64,000 nucleotides of DNA from Eleginops maclovinus (lineage: Eukaryota; Chordata; Actinopteri; Perciformes; Eleginopidae): positions 1,612,001-1,676,000 of the forward strand of contig NC_086368.1 of the NCBI RefSeq assembly GCF_036324505.1. Direction: 5' to 3'. The notes beneath the pieces were generated by a model that did not search any database, was not told where the DNA came from, and worked only from the letters and a program-made list of their open reading frames with translations. Both the position numbers and the translations under genes were made by a program. How positions within the stretch are numbered: the stretch's first letter is position 1; each line of letters starts with the position of its first letter. This document shows, in pieces, positions 1 through 10,749 of the stretch.

Positions 1-602
1 CATAGCTTTAGATATGGACTGTTGAGAGGAACAGGTACTGTCAGCTGGGAGTCTGTGACTGACTGATGTGACAGAGACGCTTTCCATGGAGAGTCTTCAT
101 CACTTCACAGAACGCTGAAGCCGGAGCAGAGCCTCACATCCCAGCGCTGCTACCTGCACCACAGAGACTACTTATTTTTATGCTTTTAGGAATTTAATTG
201 ATTCTTTCCGCAGCCCCCTTCTAGTGTCAACCCCCCGCTGTCACTAACTTGGCCGCCTGTATGGTTAACTTTGATATAGTTCTTTGCATGGATGATAAAT
301 AAAAGTCCCAAAGAAACTGCTTTAGTTGAAACAAATACACAGAAAACAAATAGCAGACACTCAGTAAAGCAGAAACTGTACCCTGATCCACACCGTCTAC
401 CCACCACTATCAGTACAGTAAATCCTCAAAGTGTTATATGTCAGTGCCAAGGCAAGGACCTTTAAAAATGAAAGGCAGGAGAACATAATAATATGTAAAG
501 ATTTTAGTTTAGTTTATTAAAATTAATGTTTGGCAAAATGAGTTTATTTGGCCCAGCAACGAAAGGCAGATATTAACAAATTAACCTGCAGATAAACTCC
601 AG
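1..602. other. Unassigned intronic or downstream sequence
   Basis: No coding exon, RNA gene or repeat end is recognised here. The short open frames contain no family motif. The last five bases, TCCAG at 598-602, are the left target duplication of the LTR that follows. Confidence 0.4.
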
Positions 603-1165
603 TGTCACGGTGGTAAATAGGACCTAAAAGCTGTATGAAGATAGGGAAGGCAGGTATCGAGGTTCAAACAAAAAGTGAGCTTTATTCAAATTAAAGCTGT
701 ACAGACAACTCTGTTTTCCTCGTTCCTAAAGTATAAAACAACACCATCAGAGCACGGTGAATTAATAACGTCCGCTGGAGCACCATAAATACTTTGGATA
801 GTGTAAGTGAGTCGGATTCTCTTGAAGCCCTGTCGTCTTTTCCTAAGTCCTTTTGAATTTTCCTATCCACTATTCCTTAACCCTGTGACATTTCACACAA
901 AGGTCAAGGAATAGAGCGTAGGAGAAGACGATAGGAGCTGATTTGTGGACAATTCGACCATACCTTAGACTTGGTACACAGAAGGGTAATCACAGGACAA
1001 GACACAGCTGGGGAGGGGAGGAGACACATGGGGGCAACAGGTGAACAATACAATAAGGCACAGGAGGGAAACTCAAGCAAGGAAGTAAAACTAGACAAGA
1101 CACCAGGAGGGTAAACATTTCAAAATAAAACAGGAAACTATAAAAGCAAAACCAGGATCATGACA
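603..1165 (-). mobile_element. Solo LTR, family A, with perfect 5-bp target duplication
   Basis: The segment starts TG and ends CA, with inverted TGTCA/TGACA termini. It is flanked on both sides by TCCAG (598-602 and 1166-1170), as expected for an LTR-retrotransposon insertion. Read on the minus strand, an AATAAA polyadenylation signal lies near 675-690, about 80 bp from the 3' end. The ends resemble the longer copy at 26890-28319. No internal retroelement genes flank it, so it is a solo LTR left by LTR-LTR recombination. A block at 718-964 belongs to a different TIR element. Gypsy or ERV class cannot be settled from an LTR alone. Confidence 0.8.
718..964 (-). mobile_element. Truncated copy of the GGTCGAATWGTC TIR element inside the LTR
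   Basis: This block matches the end region of the elements at 27065-28061 and 49249-50192, including the terminal GGTCGAATTGTC (minus strand) and the internal stretch around CACTATTCCTTAACCCTGTGA. Only about 250 bp of the roughly 950-bp element remains. It sits in the LTR next to AGTCTAAGG, the same LTR position that holds the copy at 27065 but in the opposite orientation. Confidence 0.6.
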
Positions 1166-1427
1166 TCCAGCTGGTGAAGCAAGGCAACAAATCACTAAGA
1201 ATGTAATATGAACACAGCATTAACACCTTTCGTGGTTGGAACAAGTCCAGTAAAGATGTAGAAACTATCTTGAAGCTTTTGGGATGAACCCCGACAGGAA
1301 CGCAGGAGCGGTGGACACCATACTGAGCAGCCATATCTCAGACTGACTTCCTCAATATCATTCCCTCAAACCCCACAAAGCCTTCCATTCTGGGAACGCA
1401 ACAGAACACTTCTCTGGTGTCAGCAGC

Positions 1428-1620
1428 ACACTGAAAACTGAAACGCTGACTTTAATTAAATGTAATATGTCAACTCATTTGACATAACTGTCTTAGGTTA
1501 GTTGAAAGCAATTATATTAAGTTAAGATCAAAAAGATTAGTTTCAACTGAATGTTATTGCTTTCAACTGACCTAATACAAATATTTGAAATGTGTTGACA
1601 TGATACATTTAACCGGTGGA
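1428..1620. mobile_element. CACTGAA-type palindromic MITE, diverged copy
   Basis: It starts CACTGAAAACTGAAACGCTGACT and carries inverted stretches (TAATATGTCAAC near the left, GTTGACATGATACATTTAA near the right). It shares these with the cleaner 141-bp copy at 22240-22380. The right terminus is degraded. No coding capacity. Confidence 0.5.
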
Positions 1621-1751
1621 ATAGTGTGATGTGGAACAATGATATGCTTGACTGATCCACTATATTTACATGTTCTGTCTATGAACTACACATGGTTAGT
1701 CCCATAACCCCCCCCCCCCTGTAATCTGTGGCCTTGACCTGAGGTGTGTAA

Positions 1752-1830
1752 GTGTGAGTGTGAGTGCGTGTGTGTGTGTGTGTGTGTGTCTGTCTGTCTG
1801 TGCATGCGTGCGTGTTTGTGTGTGTGTGTA
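1752..1830. repeat. (TG)n microsatellite, interrupted
   Basis: Interrupted TG dinucleotide array with GAG, GC and (TGTC) variants, preceded by a poly-C run near 1710. Length polymorphism is expected. Confidence 0.85.
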
Positions 1831-2252
1831 TGCATCATCAAGGGCATAACCACCTAATTGTGGGTTTTTTATTCATGTCCTTTTGCTACACTGTGATAAA
1901 CTGTGGAGGCAGGTGGCATGAATGTTTATAAATGCTACAAACAAGATAGCATGTTTGGAGGCGTCTGCTTTTTCACTATCCATTTTTCTATTTAATGAGG
2001 TAATTTCCATAATGTCTACATTATTGAGTTCGCCTACCTTGAGGAAAACCTCTGATGCAGAAAAAAATAACACATCATGGCAGGAGAGCTATTTATCACA
2101 CAGTCTCTCCAAATGTGTGAGTGAATGAGGCAGTGGCCTCTGGACACTGTGTGTGTGCGTGTGTGCGTGCTTGCGTGCGTGCGAGTCTACTAGTGACTTG
2201 GGTGGTGGTATTGCTGTTTTGGGAAATGATGGCGTCCTGATCCTGCATTGTA

Positions 2253-2254
<2 letters not shown>

Positions 2255-2342
<88 letters not shown>

Positions 2343-2352
2343 TGTGTGTGTG
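2255..2352. repeat. (TG)n microsatellite
   Basis: Nearly perfect TG array of about 100 bp with one TTT interruption near 2340. The Val-Cys and Thr-His open frames on both strands are by-products of this array. Confidence 0.95.
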
Positions 2353-4109
2353 GTAGGTCCCAGTTAAATGCCAACATGCACAGCAAGGGGCACCCTGCAT
2401 GGGTTCTCCATTATTAAAATGATTTTACAATTTAAAACCTGTTTTAGTAGACCAACCTCATAGCTGTAGGGAAATGTGAAAGTCTTTGAACATTCTACAT
2501 GTTTCTTATAACTATAAAATCCCTGGTCAAGGTTAATGTATCTTTTAAAAGGCCTTGAAAACCAGGGGCATGACAAATAAACAATATGAAATGAATACTC
2601 GCATGCAAATATTACATGTCCAGGGCTCTCAGTATGAAGGCAAGGAGGGGGTGGGGGCTGGTGTGAACTGCCTCAGACTAACATAATGAAGCTCTCCGTT
2701 TCCTCATAATGTGGCACATAATTTGAAGACTTTATTTGCCATGCACAAGCTAAGAAAGATTTTACGAGATATCTGACATTAAGAGACAAATAAAGATGGC
2801 TGGTTTTGTCCTGAATATACCATAAATAAATACATATAATAAATAAATATTTTTAAAAATGTTGACAGGATAAATACTGCCATCGTAGGTGGAAAACTTT
2901 ATGTTGCAAAATATAGTTTTTGGTTTAAAGAAAAACTTCAGAAAATGATTAATTATTATGATATGATATAAAAAGTCAAACCTTCCTAGTCACATGTTTG
3001 TAAAAGGGGGACGTACATTTTCTTGGAATAGTTTAGTTTTCTATCGCATTAATGGAAGCACACCCTCCCCAACTGAGACGTCCTCGAATGATAAAGAAAA
3101 AGCATATGGCGTTATTTTTAAACAATCAAACTTTCATTTTGAGTGACATTACACAAGTCTAGATGAGTTTTACTTCAAAATCCTGATTTGGAACTATTAT
3201 GCTACCAAATATATATCTATCAATAAAAACACAATTAGTAATAGAAGAAATCTGTTTTATTCAAATGGAAAATACAATCAATAGGTCATATTTACCATTG
3301 CTCCCTAGCTTGAACTCTTCTAGTGTCAGATCAGAACATGCACAGGTGCATCTTTTGGGAAAGCACATCAAAAACACACTTTTGTTTGAGAATTACAATT
3401 GAACAGGATCATCCCCTGGGGAGCATGATTGGGTGCAGAAATTGTCATAGAAACCTGCCCTGAACTCTGTGCCTGCAGCTCTGATCAGTCCTCTCATCAT
3501 AACTTCCTCTCCTCTGTGCTTGAGCAGAACTCCTCTGAAACCTTCCTGAGATGCAGTATCTGTCCTCTGTTCCTGGTGTGGCCTGATTCCACACTCTGCA
3601 GATGTTCAGGTCATTTCACACTCATCATTTTGACTTTGCATCATCCTTCAGCCAGATTCTGAGCAAGCACCTTCATGTCCCGGGACGATTAATCAATCAT
3701 CTACTGCTTCAAGACGATGTGCTATCAAACAGAACGCCCTTCATGCAAAGCTGTATATTCATTTTTTCAAATTAAAGAAACCCAATGTCTCTCAATTATT
3801 ATCTAATTGAATAAACAAACAAGCAAAATAGCTTCCAAAATCTCAATATAATAACCTTAAGGGACTGAAGTTAAATCTGCCAGGTAGACAGATGTGACCC
3901 GCTCTATCAAATCAGTCTGATGATCTCAATCTGAAACAGGCAGTCAAATACTCGTGTATTAACCAAGCTGGATTTCACTGATTTTAAACAAAAAAAGTTA
4001 CTGCTTTCAAAATATAAAACTCATCTGCATATTCCGAAAGGGCAGTGTGAACATTTTAGCCATCTTCGTCAGCTCTCACTCTGACCTAACCATAACCAAG
4101 CTCAACCTG

Positions 4110-4110
<1 letters not shown>

Positions 4111-4170
<60 letters not shown>
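4111..4170. repeat. (TA)n microsatellite
   Basis: About 30 uninterrupted TA units, directly abutting the Tc1/mariner-like MITE at 4173. TA targets suit such elements. Confidence 0.95.
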
Positions 4171-4172
<2 letters not shown>

Positions 4173-4175
<3 letters not shown>

Positions 4176-4386
4176 CTCCGGAAAAAAACAGACCACTGCA
4201 GCATTATCAGATTTTACTATTTATAGGTATGTCTTTGAGTTACATGATTTTTAAAAAATCGTATTCTATAAACAACTGACAACATTTCTCTGTGTTAGAA
4301 TTCAACAGACACTGGAATGGCTGCCATACATGTAGAGATACGGATTTAAGAAAAACTGAGTGGTCTCTTCATTTTTTCCGGGGCTG
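4173..4386. mobile_element. 214-bp Tc1/mariner-type MITE inserted in a TA array
   Basis: The termini are inverted: the left end starts CAGCTCCGGAAAAAAACAG and the right end, reverse-complemented, starts CAGCCCCGGAAAAAATGAAG, both followed by a GACCACT block. TA follows the right end at 4387-4388. There is no coding sequence, so it is non-autonomous. A diverged copy in inverse orientation lies at 26040-26236. Ends like these are common in fish Tc1/mariner relatives. Confidence 0.75.
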
Positions 4387-4388
4387 TA

Positions 4389-4875
4389 TATATTCCGAGA
4401 CGGTGGTGCTGCTCGAGAATGCTTTGGTTCTGGAGTAGTTTATGATGATGCACTAAAAGGAATTTCTGTAATGATCAGAAAGTCACATCCAACTATCCCA
4501 AAAATGTTTTTAGACTAGAAAAAACCCAGGTTATATTTCAGTTTGAAACAGACTGCGCTGAAACAATGGCAAGCTGTCTCTTTCTGACCTGGTGTTTTGG
4601 TTCTGATAAAACTGAAAAGTCCAAGTCCCTTGCAATCCATCTGACTGTCAGTCAACTAAAGTACTAAAAAGTACTACACACCTATCCAACATCATTAGTA
4701 TTCCACTCCCACACTTTTTGTCTTGAGGCATAGAGGACATACAACAGTCAGTAGACATACTGTATCCACCTATGATTCTCCGATTAGGACAGATATACTA
4801 GGAAATGGGTTTAAGACATATATATCAATGGCTAAACATTTATTTTGAATATTAAAGATGTCTGAATGTTAGTGT

Positions 4876-4923
<48 letters not shown>

Positions 4924-5919
4924 TATAGGGTTTTATCACACAGAGACAGAGTGGCTGAGTCTGACGCTCTAGTGTTACGTTAAGCTAGGCTAACCATGCC
5001 CTAACCTCTGTCTGTATGAAACACAGACATGAGAGCAATTTACATTTTCTGGCCAAAAAAGAGCAGATAAACATCTTGGGAAATATATCTAACTAGTTCA
5101 ATATGACACTAGAGGGGTTACAATACCTGTCAAGTTGCCACATCATTAAATCTCTGATAACTTGTTGGAACCTTAGCTTGCAAGCTGTTTGGTTGTGTGT
5201 CTTCCTTGAGTGGACATTAAAAGTGCCTCTAGTTTGTTGTCTGTTAGGCCTGTGTAGTTCAAACCTTCACACAGCTGATGGACTGACATTAGATGCAAAA
5301 GTTCCACGAATAAATTGAACAGCCACTTAAACAGCCATGCGTATCCTCTGTCAGATGCAGAATGTGTACACTTCATCAGAATCCTCAAGATCCTTCCTCA
5401 GCCTCTCACTCAGCCTTCCATATTCACTGCTGAGGAAACACATCCCTGTGGGTTCCTTCAGTCTCGTGTACTTTGTGCATATTACATCTAATCATCTTTA
5501 TCTATAAACACTCATATATAACAGCCAGCCTTGCTTAGTAAACAAACAGGGTCCATACATAGACCTACACATGATAAATCACTGTAATCACCCTGCATTT
5601 TCCATAAGACAAAAATAAAATCCAATTCCATCTTTCCAAAAACAGAAATGTATCTTGTGTGTGTGTGACTCCAGGCACTGAGTTTATTACAGTGCATTTG
5701 CCTCTCTCTTATAGCCTGCCTCACTCTTATTCAATCAATGCAGCATTTTTATTGCCGCGGTGCGGGCACCTGATTGCAATAACCCAGGTGATAGATGGGG
5801 GGGAGCCATCACTATAGCAGGTGCGCTATATGCACTAAGATAATCTGTTTTTATAAATAAACCAGACAGGTCTACACATCAAGAGTTGGTTTTTGTTAAA
5901 AATTACTTTATAAAATATG
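4389..5919. other. Unassigned sequence with a (TG)n array
   Basis: A TG array occupies 4872-4922. The rest shows no recognised exon, RNA or transposon terminus. Confidence 0.4.
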
Positions 5920-5921
5920 TA

Positions 5922-7567
5922 CAGTGCTCAGCGTAATGAGTACACCCCCTTTGAAAAGTAACATTTTAAACAAAATCTCAATGAACACAAAACAATTTCC
6001 AAAATGTTGACAAGACTAAGTTTTATATAACATCTGTTTAACTTATAACATGAAAGTAAGGTTAATAATATAACTTAGATTACACTTTTTTTTTTTACAC
6101 ATGTTTTGCTCAAATAAGGGGAATGCAAAAATGAGTACACCCCACAACAAAAACTACTACATCTAGTTCTTTGTTTGGCCTCCATGATTTTTAATGACAG
6201 CACCAAGTCTTCTAGGCATGGAATGAACAAGTTGGAAACATTTTGCTACATCAATCTTTTTCCATTCTTCAAGAACGACCCCTTTTAGAGACTGGATGCT
6301 GGATGGAGAGTGATGCTCAACTTGTGTCTTCAGAATTCCCCATAGGTGTTCAATTGTGTTCAGATCAGGAGACATACTTGGCCAGTGAATCACTTTCACC
6401 CTGTTCTTCTTCAGAAATCCAACAGTGGCCTTAGATGTGTGTTTAGGATCATAGCCATGTTGGAAAAGTGCACGATGACCAAGGGCACGGAGTGATGGTA
6501 GCATCTTCTCTTTCAGTATAGAGCAGTGCATCTGTGAATCCATGATGCCATCAATGAAACGCAGCTCCCCGACACCAGCAGCACTCACGCAACCCCACAT
6601 AAGGACACTGCCACCCCCTTGTTTCACTGTAGGCACCATGCATGTTTCTTTGTGTTCCTCACCTTTGTGACGCCGTACAGTTTTGAAGCCATCAGTTCCC
6701 AAAACATTTATCTTGGTCTCATCACCCCAGAGTATAGAGTCCCAGTAGTCTTCATCTGTGTCAGCATGGGCCCTGGCAAACTCTAGGCGGGCTTTTTTGT
6801 GCCTGGGCTTTAGGAGAGGCTTCCTTCGTGGACGGCACCCATGCATGCCATTCCTCTGCAGTGTACGCCGTATTGTGTCATGGGATATAGTCCCCCCAGT
6901 TTGGCTTTCTACTTCCTTAGATAACTGCAGTGAACTTGCATGCCGATTTTCTTCGACCCTTCTCATCAGAAGACGCTCCTGTCGAGGTGTTAACTTCCAT
7001 GGACGGCCTGGACGTCTCTGTGAGATGGTTGCAGTTCCATCTTTTTAAAGTTTATGTACCGCTTTTGCTACAGTAGTCTGACTGATAAGTACAGCTGTGC
7101 TGATCTTCTTGTAGCCTTCACCTTTGCGGCGTAAAGAAATGATTTTCTTTCTCAGGTCTTGTGACATTTCTCTTCCATGTGGTGCCATTGCTAACAACAT
7201 GAAATGGGAAGGGGTTTTCTTTAAGTAACACCCTTTTATAGTCAGCTGTCTGCTGGACACCTGTGTAATGAGTAATTAGACTCACCTGTGGTTGGTTATT
7301 GTTAAATTAGATTTGTAGTCTAAAATTTAGCTTTGCTCCAGAGACTTTCAGTGGGGTGTACTCATTTTGGCATTGCCCTTATTTGAGTAAAACTGAAAAC
7401 TGTGTAATCTAAGTTATATTATTAACCTTACTTTCATGTTAGAAGTTAAACAGATGTTATATAAAATTTAATCTTGTCAACATTTTGGAAAATGTTTTTG
7501 TGTTCATTGAGATATTGTTTAAAATGTTACTTTTCGAAGGGGGTGTACTCATTTACGCTGAGTACTG
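5922..7567 (-). mobile_element. Full-length Tc1-like transposon with long TIRs
   Basis: Flanked by TA at 5920-5921 and 7568-7569. The left end starts CAGTGCTCAGCGTAATGAG and the right end, reverse-complemented, starts CAGTACTCAGCGTAAATGAG. Inverted similarity runs inward for roughly 170-200 bp, to about 6090 and 7389. The single gene reads on the minus strand. Length (1646 bp) and layout are typical of a complete Tc1-family element, but the transposase is broken. Confidence 0.93.
6163..7188 (-). pseudogene. Tc1-like transposase, one in-frame stop and lost catalytic Asp
   Basis: Read on the minus strand this is one continuous frame of 342 codons from MAPHGREMSQ to the stop at 6163, the usual Tc1 transposase length. 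It is interrupted only by TAA at 7045-7047, between the N-terminal helix-turn-helix part and the catalytic part. The preceding AUG at 7260 lies in the leader, so 7188 is the better start. The first catalytic Asp is in WGDETK and the Glu in PDLNTIEHLW. The middle Asp, expected 35 positions before that Glu, is Gly (QHGYDPKHT). Two independent lesions therefore make the copy inactive. It normally catalyses cut-and-paste transposition at TA. Confidence 0.92.
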
Positions 7568-7569
7568 TA

Positions 7570-8074
7570 AATTATTACAGGGAGTTAAAGACCCCCGAAC
7601 CCCCCACCCCCACCCACCTGGTGTGCTCCCCTGCAGTACAGGCTCTCAAAAAAAGTCTACAAGAATATTTCAGAGCTTCTGATATCCTGATAATGGTAAA
7701 ATACTTGCTGCTGTGAATGCGACTAAAACCAAGCAGGAAGACATTACTCTCTGACCTTGTTTGTGTAGCCAGATGAAAAGCCATTTCATCTCAAATAAAA
7801 ATGGTACATGTGATAAAAAAAAAAATGGGGATTGTGGAAATGGAAAAATAAAGATCTTTTAAAGATTTTGAAAAGACATTGTTCTCTAAGGGCACAGAGT
7901 GGAGTTTGTTTTTTTAGGGAGAAGGTTGGTGGCCTTCAAGAATCCAACTTGACAAAAGGACGGTTACCCCTGGTGTTGACTGACCGCTGAGTGAGCTGAG
8001 CGGTACGTATGTAAGAGCAGTTTGACTCACATGACCTAACTATTAGTTTGTGATGAGGGACTTAAAACATGTTG
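7570..8074. other. Unassigned sequence between two transposons
   Basis: Contains a C-rich stretch near 7600 and an A-run near 7818. No gene or repeat end recognised. Confidence 0.4.
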
Positions 8075-8082
8075 GTCTAAAT

Positions 8083-9042
8083 CAGGGGTGTCGAAACTAT
8101 TTTCCCTAAGGGCTACATACAGACAAACAAACAAAGGGATGGGCCCCTCACTAGAGGTGAGGAATATTGCCTTATAGGCTAAGTTGAGTTATAAGTAGGG
8201 ATGCACCGATACATCGGTGAGACATCGGTATTGGCCAGTGTTAGCCCTATTTACCACCATCGGCACATCGGTAAATAAGGTGACATCACCGATGGCAGTC
8301 GCCGATGTTTATGTTTTGCTACGTGACCGGGAAAAGTCGCGTTAGCGTCGTTGTTTTTAAATCTGACGGACCAAATCTCAGGGCATCATTTTGAAGGATT
8401 AGAACAGTGACTGTGGGTCTGCCGTAACTTCCAGAAACGTACTATGGCTCGCTCAACCTCTCTCACGCTCTTACACATGCACACACGTATCCCTTACTCT
8501 TTCACTTAAAGGGATAGACTGCCTTAGCCTGCATTATGCTACTATTGTAGTTTAAATAGTAAAGCATCAGCCATCGGTATTGGCCGACATTTTTTCAATC
8601 GGTCCATCCCTAGTTATAAGTAGGCAAAATCAATCAAATGTAGGTAAATTATTCTTGATACTTGAAAACGCTTTATGAAAATAAACAGCCTACATCACAG
8701 CTCTCCATAGGTACAAAAAGTGTCGGCAGCTCATTCCTTAAAACAGTGTTGCTTGTAATAAAGGGAAATATGGAGGGTATATTTCAAGGTTGTTATTTAA
8801 ATAGGTTACTGTGCTTTTTTCATCAACTAAGATTTGTGCTTTCTATGTTTTCAACTTTAATTGACTGAATTTATTAGAAGATTGGGCTTATTAACATTGG
8901 ATACTGTGTAATGTATTTTACATATATACTGTATTTAAGAAGTATAATATAAGAAAAGCATACATTTAGAATTTGCTGAGGGCCAATTCAAAATGGACAA
9001 TGGACCACAGTTGGCCCCCGGGCCGTAGTTTGGACAACCCTG
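8083..9042. mobile_element. Non-autonomous hAT element hosting a second hAT insertion
   Basis: Termini are inverted: left CAGGGGTGTCGAAACTA, right reverse-complemented CAGGGTTGTCCAAACTA. Flanking octamers are GTCTAAAT (8075-8082) and GTTTAAAT (9043-9050), an 8-bp hAT target duplication with one mismatch. Without the nested 417-bp element and its duplication it would be about 535 bp. No transposase coding sequence is visible. Confidence 0.88.
8196..8612. mobile_element. 417-bp hAT MITE with perfect 8-bp target duplication
   Basis: Begins TAGGGATGCACCGATACATC and ends, reverse-complemented, TAGGGATGGACCGATTGAAA. GTTATAAG flanks it at 8188-8195 and 8613-8620. Its right-hand ~215 bp matches, in reverse orientation, the end of the larger hAT at 42684, which carries transposase remains. 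It looks like an internal-deletion derivative of that family. It is nested in the hAT at 8083-9042 and so is younger than it. Confidence 0.93.
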
Positions 9043-9050
9043 GTTTAAAT

Positions 9051-10238
9051 TGAGAGTTGAGTCATTTAGATTTGGATTGTCAGGGATTAGTATTCTTAAA
9101 ACAAAGTACACAAAAAATAAAACTTCAAATTGTTGATCTGAAAAAAGTCAAGTAAACAATACATATGTTGTTTTGTTGCTAAATAAATAAAGTAATCATT
9201 GCAACCACTCTAATTATGCTTATTGAGTACATTTTGTCTCATTAAATTAGTTAAGTTGGCAAAACTTCAAATTATAGTTTTGAGGTCAAACTCATTTCAG
9301 TAAGTTTGCTTCACCAAAGAATGGGAACATCTGAAGGGGCTGCATCTAAAGGTTCAATTTCCCACATGTGCTGCTACCAACTGAAAATAAATGTTATTCA
9401 CTTATTTGTAAATGGATCAATTCTTGGTTATTTATCATATTTACCTTACATGGTAATTGTAGGGGCTCTTTCCGCATTGTATCTGAACTTTTGTGCCCTT
9501 TTTGAACAGTAAAATTAAAGTCTGTCTTCAAACTGTGCTCATTTGAATGAATTCAGTCATTGCTTCAGCAAAAGTCTGTGATGGTTTAAGTCGACAGGCA
9601 CTAATTATTCATCCCATGATGCATTGCAAGATTTTAACTGTTTATTTTATGCACAAAAACGTCAAACAACATTACATTTTTATTTTATTTACAGTGTAGT
9701 TTTAGGACCATGTCCAATGGCAAAGGTGTGTATACATGTTACGAATGGTTCTTCAAATGTGGTTGAATATCTCACAATTCATTTGTGAAAAGACCTAAAC
9801 TATGTCAACAACAGAAAATGTGTGTTACTGTTTAACCAGTTTGCTTGTATTAGTAACTGGATGTAAACATGTTTCAAAACAAATGCCCTGTGATACAATA
9901 TGTGTTACAAAAGATACAAGAACACTTGAGTGCAGCAGCATGAGGTGGGTTTAGCGCGGGGGGGGGGGGGGGGGGTGGGGGGGGGGGGGGGTGGTAGGGG
10001 GGTTAGTGGTTCGTAATGATGTGTCCCTCTCACGTTAACCTGCCCAGTCAGTCACTTGAATCATTCCATGCAGACTCCAACCAAACCAGAAATGATTTAA
10101 ACCTTTTAGAAGAGATCCTTTAAATAATTCAGCCATGCCAAGAGATTAGCACCACAAATGTGATGATTATTTAATAGTGTATAACTGTTGCAGAGGCCTC
10201 ATGACATATTTAAAGCTGGTGAATTATTAAGTTCTCAC
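9051..10238. other. fhit intron downstream of the micro-exon
   Basis: In gene orientation this follows the 30-bp exon. Apart from the G-run at 9958-9991 I see no gene or transposon end in it. Confidence 0.45.
9958..9991. repeat. Poly-G tract interrupted once
   Basis: 18 Gs, one T, then 15 Gs, followed by further short G-runs up to about 10001. Such a tract can form a G-quadruplex on the plus strand and is also error-prone for sequencing, so its exact length is uncertain. It lies about 250 bp from the fhit micro-exon. Confidence 0.85.
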
Positions 10239-10268
10239 CTTCACGGTTTGTCCAGCTTCAGGGCCATC
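10239..10268 (-). CDS. fhit: fhit 30-bp micro-exon (human residues 84-93 equivalent)
   Basis: On the minus strand the acceptor TTCTGTTCCCACTAG precedes 30 bases encoding DGPEAGQTVK, followed by the donor GTGAGA. The ten residues equal the human FHIT stretch just before the histidine-triad motif HVHVH. The frame fits the upstream exon at 16144-16289, which ends in phase 0 with Gln. FHIT is a dimeric HIT-superfamily enzyme that hydrolyses diadenosine triphosphate to AMP and ADP and is a tumour suppressor in mammals. The exon is far below ORF-size cut-offs and shows only by its splice sites and peptide. The exon with the triad His should be further left, outside the window. Confidence 0.93.
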
Positions 10269-10741
10269 CTAGTGGGAACAGAAGAGGTAATTAGAAAAGA
10301 GTTGGGAATTCAGAAATATTTACATTAATAATTCAGAGAAATATTTCAATTCAAGATGAGCTACATACAGCGCCTCACTTCTTCCTCCGGTTAAAAAAAA
10401 GATTTCCTTCATTTCTTTCGACTGCTTCCTGTTATGAAATATTTTTTTTACGATGGCTTTATTCCATTACTCTTTAAGAGGAGGGAAAGGAGGACTGAAT
10501 GATAGTCTTTTACACCTACGTGACATGTACCATACAGACATGATGACTGACAGTATTTGACTCATTTGTGTTTCCACCGCCCAGAGCCCGAGTGGTGCTG
10601 CGTCATGACATCACCGTTTACGCTGCAGATTTTCACTCCATTGCGCTGACAACAAAAACACGGGAAGACTGCGTCAGGTCGATGATCGTGTTGCTATTAA
10701 TCAAACAAAGCCAGATTAAATAAAGCAACTTCTTCTCAAAC
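10269..10741. other. fhit intron between the micro-exon and a hAT element
   Basis: Unique-looking intron sequence containing the acceptor region of the micro-exon. No other feature seen. Confidence 0.5.
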
Positions 10742-10749
10742 CTTATAGT

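Larger units (their letters stand above)
1621..4110. other. Intronic or downstream sequence with no recognised gene
   Basis: Apart from the two TG arrays I see no exon-like segment with splice sites and no clear transposon end here. The open frames at 1922-2128 and 3199-3662 show no recognisable domain and are probably chance frames. Confidence 0.4.

Noticed and set aside
2089..2400. Thr-His and Val-Cys repeat proteins over TG/CA arrays (also near 32453-32728 and 46852-47046)
   Set aside because: Translation of dinucleotide microsatellites.
1..10238. fhit histidine-triad exon
   Set aside because: No minus-strand segment resembling HVHVHVLPRK with splice sites was found.
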